Notes: generated by a model not told the origin, from the sequence alone. A DNA stretch of 64,000 nt from Arthrobacter sp. V1I7 (GCF_030817015.1 NZ_JAUSYS010000001.1:3720001-3784000); one strand, 5' to 3'. Numbered from the stretch's first letter, positions 34,702-43,680 are shown. Made by a program: numbers and translations.

Positions 34702-36225
34702 CTATTTCCCTTGGCCGATCATCTCGGCGAGTTTGGCGGCAGGGGCGGGTCGGCCAAAGTAGTAGCCCTGGCCGCTGGCACAGCCCAGCCGTACCAGCTC
34801 TGCGGCCTGCTCCGCCGTCTCGATGCCTTCGGCGACTGCCTTGAGGCCGCACGCATGGATAAGGTGCAGCACCGCTTCGACGACGTTCCCCTGTTGTTCG
34901 TCGGCGCCCAGCCCGTCGATCAGGCTGCGGTCGATTTTAACGACGTTGACGGGCAGTTTGCGGAGGTAGCTGATGGAGGAATAGCCGGTGCCGAAGTCGT
35001 CGATTTCCAGCTGCACGCCGAGCCGCCGCAGCCCGCTCAGGGAGTATTTGTCCACGTCTCCGCCGTTGACAGCCATCGATTCGGTCAGCTCGACAACGAG
35101 GTTCGCCGCGTCAACGCCGGTTTCACGGAGGATGTCGCGGACGTGTTCGATCAGGTCCAGGTTTTGCAGTTCGGTGGTCGAGATGTTGACCCGGACGTTG
35201 AAACTGGGGTCCAGATTCAGCTCTAGCTGCCAGTCCCGCAGCTGACGCACCGCAGTCCTGAGGACCCAGTGGCCAAGATCCACGATCATGCCGGTCTCTT
35301 CGGCCAGCGGAATGAACTGGTCCGGCATGAGCAGGCCTCGGCTTGGGTGGTTCCACCGCACGAGCGCCTCGACGCCTTCGATCCTGCCGCTCGCGAGCTC
35401 CACTACCGGCTGGTAGTGCAGGGTGAGCTGGTCCTGGCGGATTGCTTCGCGCATTTCCGTGATCATCACGCTCTGGAGCCGGCGAGCGTACAGCAGGGCG
35501 GGTTCGAACACCTTGATGCTGCCGTGTAGCTGGGCCTTGGCCGCATACATGGCGGTATCGGCTTCCATGACCAGTTCGTCGACCGACTGCCCGGGCTCGG
35601 CAACCCGCAGGCCGATGCTCGTGCCACAGGTGACCCGCAGGTCCCCGACGTCGAGGCTCTCGCTGAGGGCCCTAAGGATCCTGTTGGCCACCCGCCGCGC
35701 CCGGACGAGTGTCGATTTGGGCAGCATGACGGCGAACTCGTCGCCGCCGAGGCGGGCGACGGTATCCGTCTCGCGCACCGAGTCCTGCAGCCGCCGGGCG
35801 ATCATCCGGAGGACGTCGTCGCCCGCGCTGTGTCCCAGCGTGTCGTTGATGCCCTTGAACGAGTCCAGATCGAGGATCAGCAGCGCCGGAGGCATCTCAC
35901 CCCTCGAGGTCTCTGCAAGGGCATGGCTCAACACGGAATTGAGGGCCGTTCGGTTGGCCAGTTGCGTCAACGGGTCCGTCAGTGCCATCCGCTCAAGCTC
36001 AACCTGGGCATCACGCAGCATCGCCGTGCGGCTCTCAACGCGCTGTTCGAGCTCCTGGTAGATGGTCTGCAGGTCGTCCGCCATGAGGTTGATACCGGTA
36101 ATGACGGCAGCGACGTCGTCCCGGGCACCCGAGTGCGGGATCCTGGTGCTCAGGTCACCGCTGGCTATCCGGACTATGCCCTCTACAAGGGCATGCAGTC
36201 TGGGGTCCGGAGGATCAGTGCTCAC
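34702..36225 (-). CDS. HAMP-GGDEF-EAL cyclic-di-GMP enzyme
   Basis: 507 aa from GTG 36225. A HAMP-like N-terminus (VEGIVRIASGDLSTRIPHSG, residues about 13-65) and a coiled coil lead to a GGDEF domain with an intact ARLGGDEFAV and an inhibitory-site RxxD (RETD) five residues before it. The EAL domain has EGVEALVRW, the loop EIDDFGTGYSS and AEGIET. Both catalytic signatures are complete, so it may make and degrade c-di-GMP. No membrane helix precedes the HAMP, which is unusual. The start overlaps the upstream partner gene by 11 nt, suggesting that the partner delivers the signal. Confidence 0.92.
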   Translation of the reverse strand: MSTDPPDPRLHALVEGIVRIASGDLSTRIPHSGARDDVAAVITGINLMADDLQTIYQELEQRVESRTAMLRDAQVELERMALTDPLTQLANRTALNSVLSHALAETSRGEMPPALLILDLDSFKGINDTLGHSAGDDVLRMIARRLQDSVRETDTVARLGGDEFAVMLPKSTLVRARRVANRILRALSESLDVGDLRVTCGTSIGLRVAEPGQSVDELVMEADTAMYAAKAQLHGSIKVFEPALLYARRLQSVMITEMREAIRQDQLTLHYQPVVELASGRIEGVEALVRWNHPSRGLLMPDQFIPLAEETGMIVDLGHWVLRTAVRQLRDWQLELNLDPSFNVRVNISTTELQNLDLIEHVRDILRETGVDAANLVVELTESMAVNGGDVDKYSLSGLRRLGVQLEIDDFGTGYSSISYLRKLPVNVVKIDRSLIDGLGADEQQGNVVEAVLHLIHACGLKAVAEGIETAEQAAELVRLGCASGQGYYFGRPAPAAKLAEMIGQGK

Positions 36226-36838
36226 TAGCGTATTGCCCCAACCACTCGAGTGCTTCGGCCTCGGACGTGAAGAACTGCGCTGGAATCGTCTCGGTTTTCG
36301 AGCGCAGCAGATAGTGCGCGATGACGCGGTCCACCGGACTTTCTCCGACCAGGGCGAAGGCGGAGGCAGCAATGGATGACACGTAAACCTTCCTTGCCTC
36401 GACGCTGACTCCGACTACTCCGGTAATGACAAGCATCACCGGCACTCGCCTGCCGTTGGCAAGGGCACGGACCGCCGCCCCGGCAACCCGTGCTTCGGCA
36501 CCCGCGATTTCCTCGTTGGGGGGAAGTGTGACTAGAATCATGCCGCGCTCAAGGGCGCGCACCCCGATAGGGGCCGCCACGCCGGCGTTCCCCGCCACGA
36601 CCCCGACAAGGGCCGCCACGCCGGCCATCGCCTTGCCAATTCCCGCCGCGCCAATCATCGCCGCGCCAATCCCTGACGCGACAGGCCCCGCCGCGCCGGC
36701 CACCACGGCGCCGGCGGTGGCGTCAGGGCCGGGAGCCGGGGAAAGTGCGGGTGCGGTGGCCGCCGTCGGGCCTTCGGGGAGCCGCTCATCGGGCGCGGCG
36801 AGGGCTTCAACTGTCATCGGACTGCAGTCCCCCGGCAT
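36215..36838 (-). CDS. Partner of the GGDEF-EAL gene; low-complexity N-terminus plus SpoIIAA/STAS-like domain
   Basis: About 200-207 aa (ATG 36838 or 36817). Residues about 20-90 are a Gly/Ala/Val/Ile-rich segment (for example GAAMIGAAGIGKAMAG) encoded by degenerate GCCGCGCCAATC-like repeats. Residues about 95-207 form a small alpha/beta domain (MILVTLPPNEEIAGAEARVA, VARKVY-like VSVEARKVY, IAHYLLRSKTETIPAQFFTS, EALEWLGQY) resembling the SpoIIAA-like/DUF7793 domains of Arthrobacter. Overlaps the GGDEF-EAL start by 11 nt, so they are translationally coupled. I infer a sensory or scaffolding role in c-di-GMP signalling. Confidence 0.7.
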   Translation of the reverse strand: MPGDCSPMTVEALAAPDERLPEGPTAATAPALSPAPGPDATAGAVVAGAAGPVASGIGAAMIGAAGIGKAMAGVAALVGVVAGNAGVAAPIGVRALERGMILVTLPPNEEIAGAEARVAGAAVRALANGRRVPVMLVITGVVGVSVEARKVYVSSIAASAFALVGESPVDRVIAHYLLRSKTETIPAQFFTSEAEALEWLGQYASEH

Positions 36839-37154
36839 CGGTCCCCGAAGGCAGTCGCTGCATCCAGACGCGGCGAGACTCGCTGATCAAACATCCGTCC
36901 CCCTAGACTACGAAATCGGCAACCCGGCACACTAGAGACTGCTCGCGCACGAACTGCCGGAACATTCCGGTGAGTGCCCTCATGATAATGCAAGCCACCG
37001 CACTTATGAGACATAAGACACCAAACGTTGCCCATGGTCATCCGGAGGGCAGCGCCCGGACACCCAAGGCGGCCAATGGCACAATGCCGCGGACGCCTGC
37101 CGCTGCGCTCCGATGGCGCTCCGGACTGGCTCCGACCGCGCTCCGACCGCCGCC
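36839..37154. other. Intergenic region, no gene seen
   Basis: 316 bp between the DUF998-like gene and the c-di-GMP partner gene, both minus strand. It contains a 15-bp inverted repeat CTTATG-AGA-CATAAG (37003-37017), possibly an operator, and four degenerate GCTCCGA repeats near 37107-37152. No convincing ORF. Confidence 0.5.
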
Positions 37155-37934
37155 CTAACGCTGCGCGGTGGCCCCGCTGCGCGCCCGCTGCCGCGCAACT
37201 GCCGAGCTCCGGACCCGCTGGGCGACCACCAGGCCCTCTGCAGCCATGCCGACGGTGATGGGGTATCCCATCAGCCGCTCCAGGGTTCCCGGCTCCGGTA
37301 CGGCCAACCCGGTCACTCCAGCCGTGATGACCGCGCCCAGGGACACGCCACCGCAGACCAGAATGAACCAGCCCAGCGCCGTCTGCCGGACCCAGAGCCA
37401 GCCCAGGAGCAGTAGGGCCAACGCTCCGGCCACGAAGTACATCACCGCCCCGGCGTCGTGCCAGCCGGAGCCGACATCCTCCGGCACCAGTCCCACAATG
37501 ACGGTTCCGGCCCCGGCGGTGAAACTGAGCAGCCGTGCGGCCAGCGCTGTGCGCGACGGCGAGCGACGGCCCGGGCGCCGCTGGATCCGGACGCCTGTCC
37601 GCGCCGCGACGCACAGCAGGGCCGAGCTCAACAGCCAAGCCCCAACCATCATGCCGACGCCCTGCACCACGAACGAGGCGTTCATCAGCAGGTGGGCCGG
37701 GGAGCACACGTTCCGGCCGTCGAACACGCCGCAGCCCACGGCGCCGAGATCGCTGATGTAGCCCGTCCGGCGGCTGTAGGGTTCCGGCCCGGCCCACGCG
37801 CCGATGACGGCCGCCTCGGCCACGAAATACTGCAGCACGCTGAGCAGGGCCAGGGCTCCGAGGTAGAACCTTGTGGATGCCACATCCGGGATGTAGAGAA
37901 CGTCTTCCGGGGCGTCTGAGGCTGGGGCTGTCAT
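37155..37934 (-). CDS. DUF998-type membrane protein
   Basis: 259 aa, six predicted helices. Motifs YISDLGAVGCGVFDGRNVCS, LLMNASFVVQGVGM and LVPEDVGSGWHDAGAVMYFV are typical of DUF998, a six-helix actinobacterial family of unknown function. ATG 37934. The C-terminus is basic and cytoplasmic. Divergent from the tRNA gene; the AT-rich TTGTATGCTTATAT near 37961-37976 probably holds promoters for both. Confidence 0.82.
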   Translation of the reverse strand: MTAPASDAPEDVLYIPDVASTRFYLGALALLSVLQYFVAEAAVIGAWAGPEPYSRRTGYISDLGAVGCGVFDGRNVCSPAHLLMNASFVVQGVGMMVGAWLLSSALLCVAARTGVRIQRRPGRRSPSRTALAARLLSFTAGAGTVIVGLVPEDVGSGWHDAGAVMYFVAGALALLLLGWLWVRQTALGWFILVCGGVSLGAVITAGVTGLAVPEPGTLERLMGYPITVGMAAEGLVVAQRVRSSAVARQRARSGATAQR

Positions 37935-38020
37935 GCCAAGAGCGTAGTACGGGCCCTCACCTTGTATGCTTATATCCGTGTCCGAACGGGCCGGCCAGCG
38001 GCCGGCCAGCGAAGACGCCC

Positions 38021-38093
38021 GCCCTCGTAGCTCAGTGGATAGAGCACGGCTCTCCTAAAGCCGGTGTCGTTGGTTCGATTCCAATCGAGGGCA
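38021..38093 (+). tRNA. tRNA-Arg (anticodon CCT)
   Basis: 73 nt cloverleaf: acceptor GCCCTCG/CGAGGGC, D stem GCTC/GAGC, anticodon stem CGGCT/AGCCG with loop CTCCTAA (anticodon CCT, reads AGG), T arm GTTGG-TTCGATT-CCAAT, discriminator A. CCA is not encoded. No integrase or att duplication is seen beside it. Confidence 0.96.
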
Positions 38094-38094
38094 C

Positions 38095-38592
38095 TTGAAT
38101 TCGCCAGCATCGGGCACCGCTCCGGACTTCGACCTCCGCGCCTATCTGCAGGGCAGCTGGAGCGTGGAACGCACGCTGCTGGACCGGTCCACCGGCACCC
38201 GCGGAACCTTCACCGGCGTCGCGCGCTTCACTCCCGTCACCGGCCCCGACGACGACGACGGCGCCCTCCACTTCCGTGAGGAAGGCACCTTCGTCTGGAC
38301 TTCCACCAGCGGCGCTCCCTTCACCGCACCGGCCAGCCGGGAGTATTTGCTGCGCCCTTCCGGTTCCCGCGGCACGATGGACATGTTCTTTGCCGACGGC
38401 CGCCCCTTCCACCGCATGGGGTTCGGCACTGACAGCAGCCACGCGCAGCACTGGTGCGATCCGGACAGCTACCGGGTGGGCTACACCCTGATCGGGCCCG
38501 ACGAATTCCGCTACCGCTGGGACGTCACCGGCCCGGCCAAGGACCAACTGCTCGAATCCGTGTTGCGCCGAGCCCCAGGCCCGGACGCGTGA
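38095..38592 (+). CDS. DUF6314-like protein
   Basis: 165 aa. Contains FDLRAYLQGSWSVERTLLDR, YLLRPSGSRGTMDMFFADGR and HWCDPDSYRVGYTLIGPDEF, matching the lipocalin-like DUF6314 family; function unknown. The only start that keeps the N-terminus is the TTG at 38095, 2 nt after the tRNA's last base, with no room for a ribosome site; the mRNA may be released by tRNA 3' processing. The stop overlaps the NUDIX gene (GTGA). Confidence 0.75.
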   Translation: MNSPASGTAPDFDLRAYLQGSWSVERTLLDRSTGTRGTFTGVARFTPVTGPDDDDGALHFREEGTFVWTSTSGAPFTAPASREYLLRPSGSRGTMDMFFADGRPFHRMGFGTDSSHAQHWCDPDSYRVGYTLIGPDEFRYRWDVTGPAKDQLLESVLRRAPGPDA

Positions 38593-38993
38593 ACGCACTC
38601 ATTGTGGTCTCCGCCGTCTGCGTCTTCGACGACGCCGGACGCCTCCTGACCGTCCGTAAACGCGGCACCGACAAGTTCATGCATCCCGGCGGCAAGCCCG
38701 AGGCGGGCGAGAGCCCTGCCCAGACCGCGTCCCGCGAGCTCGAAGAAGAGGTCGGGATCGTGCTGGCGCCGGAGGCGTTGGCGCTGCTGGGCACCTGGCT
38801 CGCGGACGCCGCCAACGAGGCGGCCACCCAGATCGAGGCCACGGTCTTCACCGCGCCCGGCGTCTGGAGTGCCCGGCCCTCAGCGGAGATCGCCGAGATC
38901 CGGTGGCTGGACCTGGCCGCCGAACTGCCGGATGATCTCGCCCCGCTGCTCACCGACCACGTGCTGCCCGCCCTGACAGCCGGCGGCCGGTAA
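38589..38993 (+). CDS. NUDIX hydrolase
   Basis: 134 aa. Complete Nudix box GGKPEAGESPAQTASRELEE followed by EVGI (GX5EX7REUXEEXGU), which binds Mg and cleaves a nucleoside-diphosphate-linked substrate. GTG start inside the stop of the DUF6314-like gene, so the pair is coupled. MutT-like sanitation is possible but the substrate cannot be told. Confidence 0.9.
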   Translation: MNALIVVSAVCVFDDAGRLLTVRKRGTDKFMHPGGKPEAGESPAQTASRELEEEVGIVLAPEALALLGTWLADAANEAATQIEATVFTAPGVWSARPSAEIAEIRWLDLAAELPDDLAPLLTDHVLPALTAGGR

Positions 38994-39042
38994 ACCTCCG
39001 GACACCGGGCCTCCGACCCCTGGCCCGGCCGGAGCTCCAGGA

Positions 39043-40956
39043 CTAGTGCTCCGGCACGGCCTCTTCGGCCACCGCCGTCGCCTCGGCGAACTGGGTCCGG
39101 TACAGCTCCGCGTAGCGGCCGTCCGCGGCGAGCAGCTCGGTGTGGGTTCCCCGCTCCACGATGGCACCGTCCTCCACCACCAGAATCGCGTCCGCGGCGC
39201 GGATCGTGGAGAGCCGGTGCGCGATCACGACGGCGGTGCGGCCCTCCAGCGCGGCCCCGAGGGCCTCCTGCACCGCGGCTTCGTTGGTGGAGTCCAGCGC
39301 GGCCGTGGCCTCGTCCAGGATCACCACGCGCGGCTGCGCAATCAGCAGGCGCGCGATCGTCAGGCGCTGCCGTTCGCCGCCGGAGAGCCGGTAACCGCGC
39401 TCCCCCACCACGGTGTCCAGGCCATCGGGAAGGGACCGGATCATGTATTCGAGCCGGGCGCGGCGCAGCACGTCCCACATCTGCTCCTCGGTGGCGTCCG
39501 GGCGGGCCAGGCGCAGGTTTGAGGCGATGCTTTCGTGGAACAGGTGTCCGTCCTGCGTCACCATGCCGAGGGTCTGGCGCATTGAATCGAAGGTGAGGTC
39601 GCGGACATCAACGCCGCTGCCGGGCCCGGTGCCGCCGAAGCGGACGGCGCCGGAATCGACGTCGTACAGCCGCGAAAGCAGCTGCGCGATGGTGGACTTG
39701 CCGGCGCCCGAGGAGCCCACCAGGGCGACGGTCTGGCCGGGTTCGACCCGGAAGCTGATTCCGTGCAGCACCTCTTCGCCGCCGCGGGTGTCCAGCGTGG
39801 ACACGTCCTCCAGCGAGGCGAGCGACACCTTGTCCGCCGCGGGGTACGCGAAGCGGACGTCGTCGAACTCGACCGAGAGCGGGCCAGCAGGCGAAGGAAC
39901 CGCGTCCGGCTTCTGCTGGATGAGCGGCTTGAGGTCCAGGATCTCAAAGACCCGCTCGAAGCTGACCAGCGCGCTCATGATCTCCACCCGGGCGTTGGAG
40001 AGCGCGGTGAGCGGCGCGTAAAGGCGCGTCAGGAGCAGGGCCAGCACGACGACGTCGCCGGCGGCCAGCTGCCCCTGCAGCGCCAGGAAGCCGCCGAGGC
40101 CGTAGACCAGCGCAAGGGCCAGGGCCGAGACGAGCGTCAGGGCGGTCACGAAGGTGAACTGCAGCATCGCAGTCCGGACGCCGATGTCCCGCACCCGTCC
40201 CGCCCGGACGGCGAACTCGCGGGACTCCTCGTCGGGACGGCCGAAGAGCTTCACCAGGGTGGCGCCGGGGGCGGAGAACCGCTCGGTCATCTGGGTGCCC
40301 ATCGCGGCGTTGTGCTCCGCGGCTTCGCGGCGCAGGTCGGCCAGCTTGGAGCCCATCCGGCGGGCCGGGATCAGGAAGATCGGCAGCAGGATCATGGCGA
40401 GCACGGTCACGAGCCAGGACTTGCCCAGCATCACCACCAGCGTCAGGGCGAGGGCCACGACGTTGCTGACGACGCCGGACAGGGTTCCGGCGAAGGCCGA
40501 CTGCGCCCCGATCACGTCGTTGTTCAGCCGGCTGACCAGGGCCCCGGTGCGGGTGCGGGTAAAGAAGGCGATCGGCATCTTCTGCACGTGGTCGAAGACC
40601 TTAGTGCGGAGGTCCACAATCACGCCTTCGCCGATCGTGGAAGACAGCCAGCGGGTGACGAGTCCCAGCCCGGCCTCGGCGACCGCCACGATGGCGATCA
40701 GGACGGCCAGCCAGACCACGACGTCGGTGCCGGCGCCGGCGATGATCGCGTCCACGACCTGGCCGGCGAGGACCGGGGTGGCGACGGCCAGCACGGCCAT
40801 CAGGATCGACAGCAGGACGAAGGCGATCAGCTTGCCCTTATGCGGACGGGCAAAGCCGAGAACGCGCTTGAGCGTCTCCTTCGAGAACGGCTTGGAGCCG
40901 CTCGAGGCGCGCGTGATGTTGTAGAGGGAGCTCCAGGCCACCCGGTCCATGCTCAT
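39043..40956 (-). CDS. ABC exporter, ATP-binding/permease
   Basis: 637 aa half-transporter with a six-helix domain, then an NBD with Walker A GSSGAGKST, signature LSGGERQRLTIARLL, Walker B RVVILDEATAALD (canonical Glu) and switch His in VVIAHRLSTI. All catalytic residues are intact, so it can act as a homodimer. Start ATG 40956 overlaps the ABC-F stop (ATGA); an internal ATG at 40950 is possible. Linkage to an ABC-F protein suggests drug export or resistance. Confidence 0.92.
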   Translation of the reverse strand: MSMDRVAWSSLYNITRASSGSKPFSKETLKRVLGFARPHKGKLIAFVLLSILMAVLAVATPVLAGQVVDAIIAGAGTDVVVWLAVLIAIVAVAEAGLGLVTRWLSSTIGEGVIVDLRTKVFDHVQKMPIAFFTRTRTGALVSRLNNDVIGAQSAFAGTLSGVVSNVVALALTLVVMLGKSWLVTVLAMILLPIFLIPARRMGSKLADLRREAAEHNAAMGTQMTERFSAPGATLVKLFGRPDEESREFAVRAGRVRDIGVRTAMLQFTFVTALTLVSALALALVYGLGGFLALQGQLAAGDVVVLALLLTRLYAPLTALSNARVEIMSALVSFERVFEILDLKPLIQQKPDAVPSPAGPLSVEFDDVRFAYPAADKVSLASLEDVSTLDTRGGEEVLHGISFRVEPGQTVALVGSSGAGKSTIAQLLSRLYDVDSGAVRFGGTGPGSGVDVRDLTFDSMRQTLGMVTQDGHLFHESIASNLRLARPDATEEQMWDVLRRARLEYMIRSLPDGLDTVVGERGYRLSGGERQRLTIARLLIAQPRVVILDEATAALDSTNEAAVQEALGAALEGRTAVVIAHRLSTIRAADAILVVEDGAIVERGTHTELLAADGRYAELYRTQFAEATAVAEEAVPEH

Positions 40957-42671
40957 GGGTTGTTGCCTTTCGGGGCGGTGCCTCGTCCGCTGGGTGCGCC
41001 AGTCCGGGAGCCGGGTGCGGGGTCGGCAGCAGTCAGCAGCTCGGTGACGACGCCGTTTTCCACGTCCCAGCGCGCGTCCAGGCGCACGTTCTCCAGCAGC
41101 CGGCGGTCGTGGGTGACCAGCAGCAGCGCGCCGTCGTAGCTTTCGAGGGCTTCCTCGAGCTGTTCGATCGCGGGCAGGTCAAGGTGGTTGGTGGGTTCGT
41201 CGAGGACGAGCAGGTTCACGCCGCGGGCCTGCAGCAGCGCCAGGGCGGCCCGGGTGCGTTCTCCCGGCGAGAGCGAGTCGACCGGGCGGGACGTGTGGTC
41301 CGCCTTGAGCCCGAACTTGGCCAGCAGGGTGCGGACTTCGGCCGACGTCAGGTCCGTGAGCACGGCTTCGACGGCATCGCCCAGCTTCAGCGCACCGGCC
41401 AGCAGCCCGCGGGCCTGGTCGATCTCGCCCACGGCCACCGAGGCGCCCATGGAGGCCTCGCCGGAATCGGGCCGCTGCACGCCGAGCAGAAGGCGCAGCA
41501 GGGTGGACTTGCCGGCCCCGTTGGGCCCCGTGATGCCGATCCGTTCACCCGCGTTCAGCTGCAGGTTCACCGGTCCCAGGCTGAAGTCCCCCTGGCGGGC
41601 CACGGCGTCGCGCAGTGTCGATACGACGGCGCTGGACCGCGGGGCCTGGCCGATGCTGAATTGCAGCTGCCACTCCTTGCGGGGCTCTTCGACTTCTTCG
41701 AGGCGGGCGATGCGGGATTCCATCTGCCGGACCTTCTGGCCCTGTTTCTCCGAGGATTCGGTGCTGGCCGCGCGCCGGATCTTGTCATTGTCCGGGTTTT
41801 TCTTCATGGCGTTCCGGACGCCCTGGGAGCTCCATTCACGTTGGGTCCGGGCCCGGGAAACGAGGTCCGCCTTGGTGTTCGCATACTCCTCGTAGCGTTC
41901 CCGGGCGTGCCGGCGGGCGACGGCGCGCTCCTCCAGGTACGCCTCGTAGCCGCCGTCGTAGACGGCCACCGAGTTCTGCGCCAGGTCCAGTTCCACGATG
42001 GTGGTCACGCAGCGGGCGAGGAATTCGCGGTCGTGCGAGACCAGGACCACGCCGCCGCGCAGGCCCTGCACGAAGGCTTCGAGTTTGGCGAGGCCGTTCA
42101 GGTCCAGGTCATTGGTGGGTTCATCCAGGAGCACGACATCGAAGCGGCTCAGCAGCAGGGCCGCCAGTGCCACCCTGGCGGCCTGGCCGCCGGAGAGCCC
42201 GGTCATCCCGGCATCGGGTCCCACGTCGAGGCCAAGGTCGGCGAGCACCGGCGGGATGCGGTCCTCCAGGTCGGCGGCGCCGGACGCCATCCAGCGGTCG
42301 AAGGCAAGGGAGTAGGCGTCGTCGGCGCCCGGGGCCCCCGAGCCGAGGGCCTCCGCGGTGGACTCCATCTCGAGGGTCGCCCGGGCGCACCCGGTGCGGC
42401 GGGCAATATATCCGCCCACTGTTTCGCCGGCGAGGCGTTCGTGTTCCTGCGGCAGCCAGCCCACGAAGGCGTCCGCGGGGGCCAGGCTGACGGTGCCCTC
42501 CTGCGGCGCGTCGACGCCGGCCAGCAGCCGGAGCAGGGTGGATTTGCCCGCCCCGTTGGCGCCCACGACGCCAACCACGTCGCCCGGCGCGACAGTCAGG
42601 GAAAGTTTTGAGAAGAGGGTGCGGTGGTCGTGACCACCGGAAAGGTCTTTGGCAACAAGGGTTGCAGTCAT
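40953..42671 (-). CDS. ABC-F ATPase (ribosome protection type)
   Basis: 572 aa, two ABC domains without membrane helices. NBD1: GANGAGKSTLL, LSGGQAARVALAALLL, LLDEPTNDLDLNG. NBD2: GPNGAGKSTLL, LSPGERTRAALALLQA, LDEPTNHLDLPAIEQ. The linker (about residues 235-340) is long and charged (REWSSQGVRNAMKKNPDNDK), as in antibiotic-resistance ABC-F proteins that displace drugs from the ribosome. Upstream lies a leader with a 15-bp hairpin and a 22-codon ORF, as in attenuation-controlled ABC-F genes. Coupled to the downstream exporter by ATGA. Confidence 0.9.
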   Translation of the reverse strand: MTATLVAKDLSGGHDHRTLFSKLSLTVAPGDVVGVVGANGAGKSTLLRLLAGVDAPQEGTVSLAPADAFVGWLPQEHERLAGETVGGYIARRTGCARATLEMESTAEALGSGAPGADDAYSLAFDRWMASGAADLEDRIPPVLADLGLDVGPDAGMTGLSGGQAARVALAALLLSRFDVVLLDEPTNDLDLNGLAKLEAFVQGLRGGVVLVSHDREFLARCVTTIVELDLAQNSVAVYDGGYEAYLEERAVARRHARERYEEYANTKADLVSRARTQREWSSQGVRNAMKKNPDNDKIRRAASTESSEKQGQKVRQMESRIARLEEVEEPRKEWQLQFSIGQAPRSSAVVSTLRDAVARQGDFSLGPVNLQLNAGERIGITGPNGAGKSTLLRLLLGVQRPDSGEASMGASVAVGEIDQARGLLAGALKLGDAVEAVLTDLTSAEVRTLLAKFGLKADHTSRPVDSLSPGERTRAALALLQARGVNLLVLDEPTNHLDLPAIEQLEEALESYDGALLLVTHDRRLLENVRLDARWDVENGVVTELLTAADPAPGSRTGAPSGRGTAPKGNNP

Positions 42672-42731
42672 TAGTCCATCCTCTCACCGTGGCCCAAACC
42701 GGGCCCCCGCAGGCGTATCCCCTAACGGCAG

Positions 42732-42800
42732 TCAACACCGGGCAGAAAGGAACCCGCTGGTCCGGACTTGGGGGGTGTACGGACCAGCGGGTTCGACCAT
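42732..42800 (-). CDS. Possible leader peptide of the ABC-F gene
   Basis: 22 codons, ATG 42800 to TGA 42734-42732, MVEPAGPYTPQVRTSGFLSA then RC. It spans the whole hairpin at 42750-42794. A -10-like TATGCT (42808-42803) lies just before it, so it would be near-leaderless. An overlapping longer frame from an ATG at 42809 also exists. Very short, so the call is tentative. Confidence 0.3.
   Translation of the reverse strand: MVEPAGPYTPQVRTSGFLSARC
42750..42794 (-). promoter_or_regulatory. Attenuator-like hairpin in the ABC-F leader
   Basis: Perfect 15-bp stem (GAACCCGCTGGTCCG and complement) with a 15-nt loop, ending about 80 nt before the ABC-F ATG. On the minus strand it is followed by CTTTCTGCC, a weak U-run. 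Stalled translation of the leader ORF could prevent folding and allow read-through. Confidence 0.6.
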
Positions 42801-42906
42801 TTAGCATAGTTGAATCAGGTCCTCCCGTAAAATCCGCCCCGGAAGATCCCCTGCGCCAGCGCACGACCATTGCCGCCCGCCCCACCGAGCCCGCAGGAAG
42901 CCGTAG

Positions 42907-43680
42907 ATGCCCTTACCAGCCAAAGCGTTTCAACTCTGGCTTCTTAGTGTTGCTCCGACGGCAAGCACCGCGGATATCTGCAGGATCTCCGGCATCAAGC
43001 GCACCACCCTTGCCCAGCAACTGGTGCGCGGAAAGGTGGCGGAAACCACCCTCGTCAGCATCAGCCGGGCCTTGGGGCTCAGTCCCTTGGCGGCTTTGGG
43101 CTCCTTTGCGAACTACTCGGAACTTGCGGGGGAACCGCAGCCGCCCACCGCCTCCGAGCTCGTCAGCCAGATCGCCACGCTGGACCTGCTGCGAGCCGTC
43201 ATCGAGCGCTCCTCCCTTGCGCACGGGGGCCTCGGGGACGGGGCCGCCGGGGAAGGACACCCCGGGGAGGGGCATGCCGCCCCGCCTGCCCTCAGCCCCG
43301 CCCCGCATGCGACCTCGGTGCGGAACTGGGTGGACGCGATCGACGACGGCGAGCTGCGGCACCGGGTGTCGGCAGCCACCGGCGTTGCACCCCAAAACTT
43401 CTCGGCGCAGTTGACGGCGAACCGGCTCTCCCCGGAGCTAGCCGTCGCCACCGCGCGCGCGGCAGGGGTAGGATTCACGGGCGGACTCGTCGCTACCGGT
43501 CTTATCACCGAGGAAGAGGCCGGCTGGGCGCCGGGGGCGAAGCAATCAGCCCTGGACGCGCTCTCGGACGGTGAGCTGACAGCGCTGGCCGGCGAGCGCC
43601 TGCAAATACTGGGAAAGACCCTCCGCCGCCAGGAGCATGAACAAGCACAAACAGAAAAGATTTGGGAGAACCTCGGATGA
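42907..43680 (+). CDS. HTH-like regulatory protein paired with a membrane protein
   Basis: 257 aa. Residues about 1-70 look like a lambda-repressor/XRE-type HTH (TADICRISGIKRTTLAQQLV, then SISRALGLSPLAALGSFA). Residues about 100-135 are a Gly/Pro/Ala-rich linker. A second related unit follows (residues about 140-200: DDGELRHRVSAATGVAPQNF, ELAVATARAAGVGFTGGLVA), so the protein seems to be two diverged HTH-like modules. Ends in a charged helix. ATGA overlap with the seven-helix membrane gene. Divergent from the ABC-F leader. Function unknown. Confidence 0.7.
   Translation: MPLPAKAFQLWLLSVAPTASTADICRISGIKRTTLAQQLVRGKVAETTLVSISRALGLSPLAALGSFANYSELAGEPQPPTASELVSQIATLDLLRAVIERSSLAHGGLGDGAAGEGHPGEGHAAPPALSPAPHATSVRNWVDAIDDGELRHRVSAATGVAPQNFSAQLTANRLSPELAVATARAAGVGFTGGLVATGLITEEEAGWAPGAKQSALDALSDGELTALAGERLQILGKTLRRQEHEQAQTEKIWENLG

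Noticed and set aside
38021..38093. Integration site for a mobile element at the tRNA-Arg gene
   Set aside because: No integrase and no repeat of the tRNA 3' end in the next kilobases.
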